A stretch of 64,000 nt of DNA from Myxococcus sp. RHSTA-1-4 (GTDB taxonomy: Bacteria; Myxococcota; Myxococcia; Myxococcales; Myxococcaceae), in NCBI RefSeq assembly GCF_020037125.1, contig NZ_JAIQDG010000021.1, positions 1-64,000 on the forward strand, written 5' to 3'. The first letter of the stretch is position 1, and each line of letters starts with the position of its first letter. Shown here in pieces: positions 47,811 through 55,663 of this stretch. A model generated the notes under the pieces. That model searched no databases. It was given only the letters and a program-made list of their open reading frames with translations, and was not told the origin of the DNA. The position numbers were made by a program, and so were the translations under genes.

Positions 47811-50000
47811 TCACTCCCCCCGCCGCAGCCGGCGCAGGCCGCGCAGCGACAGCAGGTGGACACAGACGAGGAGCAGCACCGCCGGCACCAGCTTGAGGTA
47901 CAGCGGCACGTCGCCATACGGCGCGCGCACCAGCCCCCGGTGGAGCAGCACCGCGCCCAGCGCGAAGAGGAAGAAGAAGGCGTAGAGGGCGCCTCGCACC
48001 GGCACCCCGGAGGCGACGTGCCCCGCGCCGGACAGCAGCGCGCCCACCGCGTACGACAGCCGGCCCGCCCAGGACTGGTAGCGGTCCACCTGCCCCTGCT
48101 TGCGCGCGCGGAGCTGCTGCGGCACCAGCCCCCTGCGGGAGAAGACATTCACGCACTGGCCGCACTGCTTGCTGCCCACGCCCAGCTCCGGGTCGCACCG
48201 CACGCACACCGCGCGGCCGCAGCGCTCGCAGGGCTTCGCGGCCTTGAGGCGCCCCGCGGCCAGGCCCCACAGGCCCAGCAGCACCGCCAGCCCCGAGGGA
48301 AACGCCCAGGCCACCGGCCCCGGCGGCACTCCGGGCAGCAGCCACCGCCCCAGCTCCGCCTCCACCTGGAGCCCCGCCTCCGTGCCATCCGCCAGCGGCA
48401 GCCAGTCGGACTCCGGCAGTGACGGGGCCAGCAGCAGGAGGTTCAGCAGCAGCCGGTCCTCCGGGGGCGCCTCGCGGGCCAGCAGCGTGCCGTCCAGCGC
48501 CTGCGCGGAGGCAATGGCGGTGGCGGCGCGGTCCAGCTCCCTGCCCACCTCCGAGTCCGGCAGCGTCTTGGCCCGGCGGCGGTACACCTGGGCCAGGTTG
48601 TAGTGCGGGGCCGCAAGGGCCGGGTTCGCCTGGGAGGCCTGCGCGTAGAGCTGCGCCGCCCCGTCCACGTCCCCCAGGCCCACCAGTGTGTTGCCGAAGC
48701 GCGTCAACAGCCCCGCGTCCCCGCTGCGCAGCGCCGAGGCCGCCTTGAAGTGCGTGCGCGCCTCCTCCAGCAGCCCCCGGCGCGACTCATAGTGCGCCAG
48801 CGCGGTCAGCTCCGCGAAGGTGGCCGCGCGGGACTCCAGCCGCTCGAGGACCCGCGCCATGGAGGCTTCCGCGGACAGGCCGCCGCGCTCCAGGAGGTAG
48901 ACGTCCTCGGCGGGCGTGCCCGCGAAGGCCGTCACCCGCGCGAGCTGGCCGGCCGCCAGCGGCGCCAGGCCCACACCGGCCACCAGCACCGCCGCCACCG
49001 TCCGCTCCGCGCGGGTGAGGTAGAGGGCCACCGCGCCCAGCATCACCAGCAGCACCGGCACCACCCCCAGCCCCAGCGCCACCGGCAGGCCCAGCAGCAG
49101 GAGGCCCAGCAGCGCGGACTGCCACCGCGCCACCACGCGCGGCAGCAGGTGGTGGAAGTCATGCAGCGCGTAGCGCACCCGGCGCACGAACAGCAGCCCC
49201 ACCAGCACCGCGGCGGTGGCCGCCCACGCCAGCAGCGCCAGCGCGCCCAGGTCCGCCAGCATCGGCCGGCGGTAGCGCGGGTCCTTCACCAGCGTCACGA
49301 AGGCCGCGCGCACCTGGCCCAGGTACCGGGACACGTTGCCCGGCTCCGCCAGCGCGTACGCCTCCGCGAGCGAGAAGCGCGCGTAGGGCAGCCCCGGTGA
49401 CAGCTCCACCGCCAGCTCCGCCAGCCGCACCGCGCCTGGCGCGTCTCCCGCCCGGCGCCGCACGGCGGCCTCGCGCAGGAAGCCCACGCTGAGCGGCTCC
49501 AGGTCGGTGGCCAGCAGCTCGGCACGCAGCTTCACCAGTTCCGCCTGCGCGGCCTGCGCGGCCGTGGCGTCATTCGTCGCCCGGGCCTGCCGCCACCGCC
49601 CCCACACCTCCAGCACCTCCGCGTCCGTCCGGCGCGGCGCCAGCACCGGGCTCAGGACGGGGCGCGGCTGGAAGGCGGGCACCTCGGGCGCCGGGGCGGG
49701 AGCGGTGGGCGTCTTCGCGCCCGCGGGTACGGCCTCCGCCCCCTTCGCGCCGCGCGCGGACTTCCGGGAGGTGGGCTCCTCATCCTCCTCCGCGGGAGGG
49801 GGCTCCTCCGCCTCGTCGGGAATGTCCTCGATGGGCTGGTCCTGTGGGTCGAAGGACTCGTCCTTGAGGTCGGGCTCGATGTAGCGGGGATCCACGTACC
49901 CGCCGGAGCGGGAGGGCGCTCCCGTCTGCGCGGACGCCGCCCCCGAGGACAGGAGCGCGAGGCCGCAGAGGACGAAGGCGAGGAACGGGGGACGGATCAT
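47811..50000 (-). CDS. Large TPR and zinc-ribbon membrane protein
   Basis: A 729-residue exported or membrane protein. Signal peptide (about 1-24, GAASA), an acidic Pro-rich region (35-95), helical repeats resembling TPR (about 125-235 and 390-490), several membrane helices at about 245-360 and 555-580, a four-Cys zinc ribbon CERCGRAVCVRC...CGQC, and three more helices at the C-terminus. No family name can be given. It precedes the PATAN protein and probably works with it. Confidence 0.75.
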   Translation of the reverse strand: MIRPPFLAFVLCGLALLSSGAASAQTGAPSRSGGYVDPRYIEPDLKDESFDPQDQPIEDIPDEAEEPPPAEEDEEPTSRKSARGAKGAEAVPAGAKTPTAPAPAPEVPAFQPRPVLSPVLAPRRTDAEVLEVWGRWRQARATNDATAAQAAQAELVKLRAELLATDLEPLSVGFLREAAVRRRAGDAPGAVRLAELAVELSPGLPYARFSLAEAYALAEPGNVSRYLGQVRAAFVTLVKDPRYRRPMLADLGALALLAWAATAAVLVGLLFVRRVRYALHDFHHLLPRVVARWQSALLGLLLLGLPVALGLGVVPVLLVMLGAVALYLTRAERTVAAVLVAGVGLAPLAAGQLARVTAFAGTPAEDVYLLERGGLSAEASMARVLERLESRAATFAELTALAHYESRRGLLEEARTHFKAASALRSGDAGLLTRFGNTLVGLGDVDGAAQLYAQASQANPALAAPHYNLAQVYRRRAKTLPDSEVGRELDRAATAIASAQALDGTLLAREAPPEDRLLLNLLLLAPSLPESDWLPLADGTEAGLQVEAELGRWLLPGVPPGPVAWAFPSGLAVLLGLWGLAAGRLKAAKPCERCGRAVCVRCDPELGVGSKQCGQCVNVFSRRGLVPQQLRARKQGQVDRYQSWAGRLSYAVGALLSGAGHVASGVPVRGALYAFFFLFALGAVLLHRGLVRAPYGDVPLYLKLVPAVLLLVCVHLLSLRGLRRLRRGE

Positions 50001-50011
50001 CCAGGCCGCGG

Positions 50012-50040
50012 ATGATAGGCGACCCGAGGCGAACCACGAA
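50012..50040 (-). promoter_or_regulatory. Candidate promoter of the TPR gene
   Basis: Minus-strand TTCGTG (50035-50040), 17-base spacer, TATCAT (50012-50017), just above the ATG at 50000. The -10 is good and the -35 is poor. Confidence 0.4.
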
Positions 50041-50099
50041 AGCGAACGCCACCTCCCCCGCCCTCCCGCCGTCTTTCATCCGTTCCCGGGAGGACGTGC

Positions 50100-51317
50100 G
50101 TGCGTGTTACAGGGACGCGAATGGTGGACACGACACGGACCCCGGGGGCGGAGCTGGAGCGGCTGGTGGACATCATGCGGCGGCTGCGCTCGGAGAGCGG
50201 CTGCCCATGGGACCGGGAGCAGGACCTGCGCTCGCTGCGCCCCTTCCTCCTCGAAGAGGCCTTCGAGGTCCTGGAGGAGATGGACCGGGTGGGCTACGGC
50301 GGCTCCTGGCGGACCTTCTGCGAGGAGCTGGGTGACCTGCTCTTCCAGATTGTCTTCCACGCCCAGCTCGCCACGGAGCTGGGCGAGTTCACGATGGCCG
50401 ACGTCGCGAAGGCCATTGGCGACAAGCTCGTCAGCCGCCACCCGCACGTCTTCGGCGAGCTGCGCGGCGTGGATGGCGCCGAGCAGGTGCTGGCCAACTG
50501 GGCGAAGCTGAAGGCCGAGGAGAAGAAGCGGAAGACGGGCCGCGAGGGCTCCGTGCTGGACGGGGTGCCCGTCGCCGCGCCCGCGCTGATGCGCGCCGAG
50601 CGCCTCACGGAGAAGGCCAGCCGCATCGGCTTCGACTGGCCGGACCTGGCCGGCGTGCGCGGCAAGCTGGCCGAGGAGCTGGACGAGCTGGACGAGGCCA
50701 TCGCCTCCGGGGACAGGGACGCCATCGAGCACGAGCTGGGGGACGTCCTCTTCTCCCTGGCCAACCTGGCGCGCTTCATCAAGGCGCCCGCCGAGGACGC
50801 GCTGCGGATGGCCATCCGCCGCTTCACCACCCGCTTCCAGCACATCGAGTCCCAGCTCCGCGCCGAGGGCGTGCCCTTCGGCGAGGCCACCCTGGAGCAC
50901 ATGGAGCGCCACTGGCAGGCCGCGAAGGTGAAGGAGAAGTCCCTGCCCCCGCCCGCCCGGCAGCCCCGTGCCCCCGTGGCGGGCCTGCGCTTCCGGGTGG
51001 CGGACCTGGCCGCCCAGCGCGCCTTCTGGGAGGGGGTGGCGCCCCGGCTGGGGTGGACCTCCGAGCGCTCCGGCCCGGACGAGGCCGCCTACGGGGACGG
51101 CGCCCTGCGCGTCGTCTTCCAGGGCGGGGGGGCACCCTCCCCCGGTCCGGGCTCCGCCGGTCTGATCCTGGAAGCCCCCTCCCTCCGGGCCGTGGAGCGG
51201 CTCCGGGCCGTGCTGGAGGAGGCCCACCCCGGCAGCGTCCGCGAGGCCCGCGAGGGGCGGCTCACCTTCCAGGACCCCGCCGGGCTGGTGTGGGAATACA
51301 CGACCTCCGCTGGATGA
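50100..51317 (+). CDS. mazG: MazG nucleotide pyrophosphohydrolase fused to a VOC-like domain
   Basis: A 405-residue protein. The first ~275 residues are a two-domain MazG that hydrolyses nucleoside triphosphates, with the ESGCPWDREQ hallmark, EEAFEVLEEM and EELGDLLFQ metal-binding helices, and a second copy KLAEELDELDEAI / HELGDVLFSLANL. After a Pro-rich linker, residues about 290-405 look like a glyoxalase/VOC-type half domain ending LTFQDPAGLVWEY. GTG 50100 has a strong GGGAGG; ATG 50121 is an alternative start. Confidence 0.9.
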   Translation: MRVTGTRMVDTTRTPGAELERLVDIMRRLRSESGCPWDREQDLRSLRPFLLEEAFEVLEEMDRVGYGGSWRTFCEELGDLLFQIVFHAQLATELGEFTMADVAKAIGDKLVSRHPHVFGELRGVDGAEQVLANWAKLKAEEKKRKTGREGSVLDGVPVAAPALMRAERLTEKASRIGFDWPDLAGVRGKLAEELDELDEAIASGDRDAIEHELGDVLFSLANLARFIKAPAEDALRMAIRRFTTRFQHIESQLRAEGVPFGEATLEHMERHWQAAKVKEKSLPPPARQPRAPVAGLRFRVADLAAQRAFWEGVAPRLGWTSERSGPDEAAYGDGALRVVFQGGGAPSPGPGSAGLILEAPSLRAVERLRAVLEEAHPGSVREAREGRLTFQDPAGLVWEYTTSAG

Positions 51318-51334
51318 TTCTCCCCACGCCTGCC

Positions 51335-51363
51335 TTGACGCCCGCGAGGCGTCGCAGTAAGGA
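51335..51363 (+). promoter_or_regulatory. Promoter of rpsT
   Basis: TTGACG (51335-51340), 17-base spacer, TAAGGA (51358-51363), leaving a leader of roughly 33 bases before the TTG start. Confidence 0.6.
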
Positions 51364-51402
51364 CGGCGCCTCTTTTAGCCTGCCTTTAGCTGGAGATTTC
51401 TC

Positions 51403-51669
51403 TTGGCCAACACCAAGTCCGCAGAGAAGCGTCACCGTCAGTCCCTCAAGCGTCGCGCGCGCAACGTCACCGTTCGCGGCGAGGTGAAGACCGCCGTGAA
51501 GTCCGCCCGCGAGGCGCTCGCCACCAAGGGTGGGAACCCGACGGACGCGCTCAAGGCGGCCTCCAAGGCGCTGAACAAGGCCGCCTCCAAGGGCGTCCTG
51601 CACAAGCGCACCGCCTCCCGCCGCATCTCCCGCCTCGCCAAGGCCGCCTCGAAGGCCGCCCGGGCCTGA
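51403..51669 (+). CDS. rpsT: 30S ribosomal protein S20
   Basis: An 88-residue basic protein of the small subunit that binds 16S rRNA. Opens ANTKSAEKRHRQSLKRRARN after the initiator and is Lys/Ala-rich throughout, as in the family. The start is TTG 51403 with GGAG seven bases upstream. E. coli rpsT also begins with UUG, which is linked there to autoregulation, so this unusual start may be a conserved control feature. Own promoter and terminator. Confidence 0.96.
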   Translation: MANTKSAEKRHRQSLKRRARNVTVRGEVKTAVKSAREALATKGGNPTDALKAASKALNKAASKGVLHKRTASRRISRLAKAASKAARA

Positions 51670-51679
51670 GCGCCGTATT

Positions 51680-51706
51680 CGGGGCCGCTTCCGGTGGCCC
51701 CGTTTC
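51680..51706 (+). terminator. rpsT terminator
   Basis: CGGGGCC (51680-51686) pairs with GGCCCCG (51696-51702), followed by TTTC, 11 bases past the rpsT stop. The hairpin also lies beyond the end of the convergent lptE gene and may serve both. Confidence 0.65.
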
Positions 51707-51748
51707 AAACCGAGCTGAGCAGGCTGCCGGGAGGAGGCTTCGGTCTCC

Positions 51749-52273
51749 TCACCAGGCGCTCGTCAGCCGATGCACCCCGTCGCGCATGAGCGCCTCCGCC
51801 AGGCGATCCAGCGCGGCCTGCCGGTGGGTCTCCGCCTCCAGGACGTCCCCGCTTCCCAGCAGGTAGTCCTCCGCCCCGCTTACCTGCGTGTCCTTGAGGA
51901 CCTGTCCGTCCTTGACCAGCCGCAGCCGGGCCGAGGCGTAGACGCGGAAGTAGTTGCCCACGATGGTGGGCTGGTTCCACACCGACAGCACCGAGCCTTC
52001 CACGCGCGCGTCGCACGCGGTGCCGTCGGAGAGGCTGCCCACCCGCGTCAGCTCCTGGCGCGCGAAGCGCGTGAAGAGCGCCTCCAGCGTGGGCTCCGGC
52101 GTCTCATTGGTGAAGAGCGGTGCGCAGAGGGTGCTCACCCCCTCTGGAAGGCCCGAACCCCGGGGCGTGAAGCGGTAGCCACACCCCGCGCCCGAGACGA
52201 CGCAGGCCGCCGACACTCCCACCACCACACCCGACCGGAAGCGCCGGAACACGGGCGCGAAGGGACGCGACAT
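51749..52273 (-). CDS. lptE: LptE-like LPS-assembly lipoprotein
   Basis: A 174-residue lipoprotein. Lipobox SGAGC places the lipid on Cys 31, followed at once by GYRFTPRG, the typical start of mature LptE. Then LCAPLFTNETPEPTLEALFTRFARQEL and a later beta pattern SVWNQPTIVGNYFRVYASARLRL match the family. LptE plugs LptD and helps place LPS in the outer leaflet, which suits the lipid A genes elsewhere in the window. Sequence identity in LptE is low, so the name is probable rather than certain. Confidence 0.8.
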   Translation of the reverse strand: MSRPFAPVFRRFRSGVVVGVSAACVVSGAGCGYRFTPRGSGLPEGVSTLCAPLFTNETPEPTLEALFTRFARQELTRVGSLSDGTACDARVEGSVLSVWNQPTIVGNYFRVYASARLRLVKDGQVLKDTQVSGAEDYLLGSGDVLEAETHRQAALDRLAEALMRDGVHRLTSAW

Positions 52274-52304
52274 GCGCGGCACCCTACCCGGCCACGCCTG
52301 CCCG

Positions 52305-52874
52305 TCAAGCGCGGGGGGCGTCACGACGGACGGGAGGCCGCGCGCCCACGACACGCACGGGCACGCCCCGCGCGCGCACCACGCCGGCCAGCGTGTCCCA
52401 GGCGGCGAGCAGGCGCGCGTCCCGCTCCGAGCCCCGGCGCGCCAGGCCCAGCGGCCAGCGCACCCGGCCCGCCGCGGACGTCTCCAGCACCAGCGCATGG
52501 GAGCGGCACAGTACCGCCAGGAGCACGCCCAACGCGGCCACTCCGAAGGCCACGGCCTTCAGCGCGGGAGCGCGGGCCACGAAGCCCAGCAGGGCGAAGG
52601 CCCCCAGGGCCAGCGCCTCGCGGAAGAAGCGCGTCCGCAGTTCCACGCCGCGCAGGCTGCCCAGGTCCACCACCTGCGGCGTCTCGGCGGTGCCGCCCCG
52701 GTAGGAGAGGCGCTCCCCCTCGCAGGAGAGGGCGCGCCCACCGCCCAGGTCCGCGCTGAGGAAGGGCGCATTGGCACCCGGCGGCGCGGGGAGCGGCGCG
52801 TCCGGTAGCGGGGCCCCACACGCGATGCAGCGCGGGCCGCCCGCCGGCTGGGGCCGCCCGCACGCACCACACAT
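52305..52874 (-). CDS. Zinc-ribbon membrane protein, unknown function
   Basis: A 189-residue protein with an N-terminal zinc ribbon (CGACG...CIACG), a linker, a beta-rich segment (ALSCEGERLSYRGGTAE; QVVDLGSLRGVELRTRF) and two adjoining membrane helices around residues 90-125. ATG 52874 is preferred to an in-frame GTG at 52895. It follows leuS by 33 bases and precedes lptE on the same strand. I do not recognise the family. Confidence 0.7.
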   Translation of the reverse strand: MCGACGRPQPAGGPRCIACGAPLPDAPLPAPPGANAPFLSADLGGGRALSCEGERLSYRGGTAETPQVVDLGSLRGVELRTRFFREALALGAFALLGFVARAPALKAVAFGVAALGVLLAVLCRSHALVLETSAAGRVRWPLGLARRGSERDARLLAAWDTLAGVVRARGVPVRVVGARPPVRRDAPRA

Positions 52875-52907
52875 GACAAGGACCTCGACCGGCACCCGGG
52901 CCCCCGC

Positions 52908-55409
52908 TCAGCCGACGACGAAGTTCACCAGCCGCTTGGGGACGAAGACGAACTTGCGCACCGTCTTGCCGGTGATGGCGGCCTGCACCTTCTCGTCCGC
53001 CTCCGCCGCCGCGCGCACGTCCGCCTCCCCCGCGTCCGCCGCCACGCGAATCTCCGCGCGCAGCTTGCCGTTCACCTGCACGGCGTAGGGGATGACGTCG
53101 TCCACCACCAGCGCCGGGTCGAAGTCCGGCCACGGCTGGGCCACGGTGAGCGCCTTGGAGCCGTACGCCTCCGCCACCTCGTCCGCGATGTGCGGCGCGA
53201 ACGGGGTGAGCACCACCGCGAGCATGCGGACGGCCTCGGCCATGGCCGCCTTCTCCGCGGGCGTCTCCGGCGTGCCCACCGCGTAGAGGGCATTCACGCA
53301 CTCCATGATGCCGGCGATGGCGGTGTTGAAGGACAGGCGCTCAATCGCCTCCCCCACCCGCTTGAGGCACTTGTGCGCGGCGCGGCGCGTCTCCAGCGCC
53401 TTGCCCTCGTAGGCGCCGTCGTGGGTGACGCCGGCCACCGCCGCGTGGTGCGTGGCCGCCAGCGTCCACACGCGCTTGAGGAAGCGGAAGACGCCCTCCA
53501 CCTGGTCGTCGGACCAGTCGAAGTCACGCTCCGGCGGACCGGCGAAGAGCACGTAGGTGCGCGCGGTGTCCGCGCCGTACTTCTGGACGATGGAGGCGGG
53601 CGCCACCACGTTGCCCCAGCGCTTGGACATCTTCCGGCCGTCCGGGCCGTTGACGATGCCCTGGGTAATCAGGCGCGTGACGGGCTCGTCCACCGGGCTG
53701 AGGCCCAGCAGCTTCATCACGCGGGTCCAGAAGCGGAAGTACAGCAGGTGCATCACCGCGTGCTCGGGTCCGCCCACGTAGATGTCCACGGGCAGGAAGC
53801 GCTGGGCCTCCTTCGGGTCGAACGGCGCGGCGTCGTAGCGCGGCGACAGGTAGCGCGCGAAGTACCAGCAGGAGTCGACGAAGGTGTCCATCGTCTCCGC
53901 CTCGCGCCGGGCGGGGCCGCCGCACTTCGGGCAGGTGGTGTTCACCCACTCGGGCACCTTGGCCAGCGGCGGCTCGCCCTTGCCGGTGAGCACCGCCTGG
54001 GTGTCGATTTCCGGCAGGCGCACGGGGAGCTGGTCCACCGGCACGGGGATGCCGTGGCGCTCGGGGTCGCACTTCTCGCAGTAGACGATGGGGATGGGCG
54101 TGCCCCAGTAGCGCTGGCGGCTGAAGCCCCAGTCCTTCTGGCGGTACGTCACCGTGGCGCGGCCCTGGCCGTCCTTCTCCAGCTTCGCGGCCATGGCCAT
54201 GCGCGCCGCCTCGGACGTCTGGCCCGTGTACTCACCCGAGTCCACCAGCACGCCGTACTCGGTATAGGCCGCCTCCAGCTTGCCGCCCTCGGGGAGCTTG
54301 TCGCCGGTGGCCGGCTGGATGACGACCTTGACGGGCAGGCCGTACTTGCGGGCGAAGGCGAAGTCCCGCTCGTCATGGGCGGGCACGCTCATCACCGCGC
54401 CGGTGCCGTAGTCGCTCACCACGAAGTTGGCGATCCAGATGGGCACGGGCTGGCCGGTGAAGGGGTTCACCGCGTACGCGCCGGTGAAGACCCCCTCCTT
54501 CTCCGCGTCCTCGCCCAGGCGCTCCGTCTTGGACTGGGCGGCCATGCGCTTCGCGAAGGCCTCCACGTCCGCGCGGCGCTCCGGGGTCGTCACCTTCGCC
54601 ACCAGCTTGTGGTCCGGCGCGAGCACCACGTAGGTGCAGCCGAAGATGGTGTCGATGCGGGTGGTGAAGACGCGCAGCGAGGCGTCATGCCCCTGCACCC
54701 GGAAGTCGGCCTCGGCGCCGTCCGAGCGGCCAATCCAGTTCCGCTGCATGGAGGTGATGCGGTCCGGCCACTCCTTGAGCGTGTCCAGCGCGTCCAGCAG
54801 GTCCTGCGAGTAGCGGGTGATGCGGAACGCCCACTCGGGCATCTCCCTGTCCACCACGGGCGAGTCGCAGCGCTCGCAGACACCGTCCTTCACCTGCTCG
54901 TTGGCGATGACGGTGTGGCAGCCGGTGCACCAGTTCACCTTGCTGAAGCGGCGGTAGACGAGCCCGCGCTCCAGCATCTGGATGAAGAACCACTGGTTCC
55001 AGCGGTAGTACTCGGGCTTGCTGGTGTTGACCTCGCGGTCCCAGTCGTACGCGTACCCGAGGCTTTTGATCTCCTTCTTGAAGGAGGCGATGTTCTCCTC
55101 GGTGCGCACCGCCGGGTGCACGCCGTCCTTGATGGCCGCGTTCTCCGCCGGCAGGCCGAAGGCGTCCCAGCCCATGGGGTGCAGCACGTCGAAGCCGCGC
55201 ATCAGGAAGTAGCGCGAGTAGACGTCCCCGATGAGGTAGTTGCGCACGTGCCCCATGTGCATCTTCCCGCTGGGGTACGGCAGCATCTCGAGGACGTACT
55301 TCTTGGGTGCGCCCGGGCGCTTGCCCGCCCGGAAGATGCCCGCCTCGTCCCAGCGGGTCTGCCACTTGCCTTCAATCGCCTGCGGCTCGTAACGCTCGTT
55401 CATCGCCAT
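52908..55409 (-). CDS. leuS: Leucyl-tRNA synthetase
   Basis: An 833-residue class I synthetase. The HIGH-type motif is PYPSGKMHMGHVRNY, the CP1 editing domain lies in the middle (SVPAHDERDFAFARKYGLPV), and the KMSKS loop reads KMSKRWGN. The C-terminal domain ends FVPKRLVNFVVG. Start ATG 55409; a second ATG two codons later is possible. Adds leucine to tRNA-Leu and edits mischarged products. Confidence 0.97.
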   Translation of the reverse strand: MAMNERYEPQAIEGKWQTRWDEAGIFRAGKRPGAPKKYVLEMLPYPSGKMHMGHVRNYLIGDVYSRYFLMRGFDVLHPMGWDAFGLPAENAAIKDGVHPAVRTEENIASFKKEIKSLGYAYDWDREVNTSKPEYYRWNQWFFIQMLERGLVYRRFSKVNWCTGCHTVIANEQVKDGVCERCDSPVVDREMPEWAFRITRYSQDLLDALDTLKEWPDRITSMQRNWIGRSDGAEADFRVQGHDASLRVFTTRIDTIFGCTYVVLAPDHKLVAKVTTPERRADVEAFAKRMAAQSKTERLGEDAEKEGVFTGAYAVNPFTGQPVPIWIANFVVSDYGTGAVMSVPAHDERDFAFARKYGLPVKVVIQPATGDKLPEGGKLEAAYTEYGVLVDSGEYTGQTSEAARMAMAAKLEKDGQGRATVTYRQKDWGFSRQRYWGTPIPIVYCEKCDPERHGIPVPVDQLPVRLPEIDTQAVLTGKGEPPLAKVPEWVNTTCPKCGGPARREAETMDTFVDSCWYFARYLSPRYDAAPFDPKEAQRFLPVDIYVGGPEHAVMHLLYFRFWTRVMKLLGLSPVDEPVTRLITQGIVNGPDGRKMSKRWGNVVAPASIVQKYGADTARTYVLFAGPPERDFDWSDDQVEGVFRFLKRVWTLAATHHAAVAGVTHDGAYEGKALETRRAAHKCLKRVGEAIERLSFNTAIAGIMECVNALYAVGTPETPAEKAAMAEAVRMLAVVLTPFAPHIADEVAEAYGSKALTVAQPWPDFDPALVVDDVIPYAVQVNGKLRAEIRVAADAGEADVRAAAEADEKVQAAITGKTVRKFVFVPKRLVNFVVG

Positions 55410-55596
55410 GTTCGTCGGTCTCTTATGGGAGGGCCGGGCCCCGGGGCAACACGTCTTTCCGCGTCATGGGGGCCTCCCGACGCGTCCGCCGGACGGAGGG
55501 GGCCCCCTGACGTGGCGGGCGGGCCTGGAAAGCCCCGGCTGACCTGGGAAAACCCCTGGTGACGGGGACTTGTGTCACCCACCCCTCCCCGGCGAG

Positions 55597-55621
55597 GCCG
55601 CCCCGTCACCCGGCGGGCGGC
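55597..55621 (-). terminator. Hairpin after the ceramidase gene
   Basis: GCCGCCC (55597-55603) pairs with GGGCGGC (55615-55621), with an 11-base loop and partial outer pairing. It is about 40 bases past the ceramidase stop on the minus strand. No U-tract. The remaining bases between here and leuS show no gene. Confidence 0.4.
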
Positions 55622-55663
55622 GGACCTCGCGGGAGGGGGCCCTCCTGGTGCCGCGGGAGGCCG

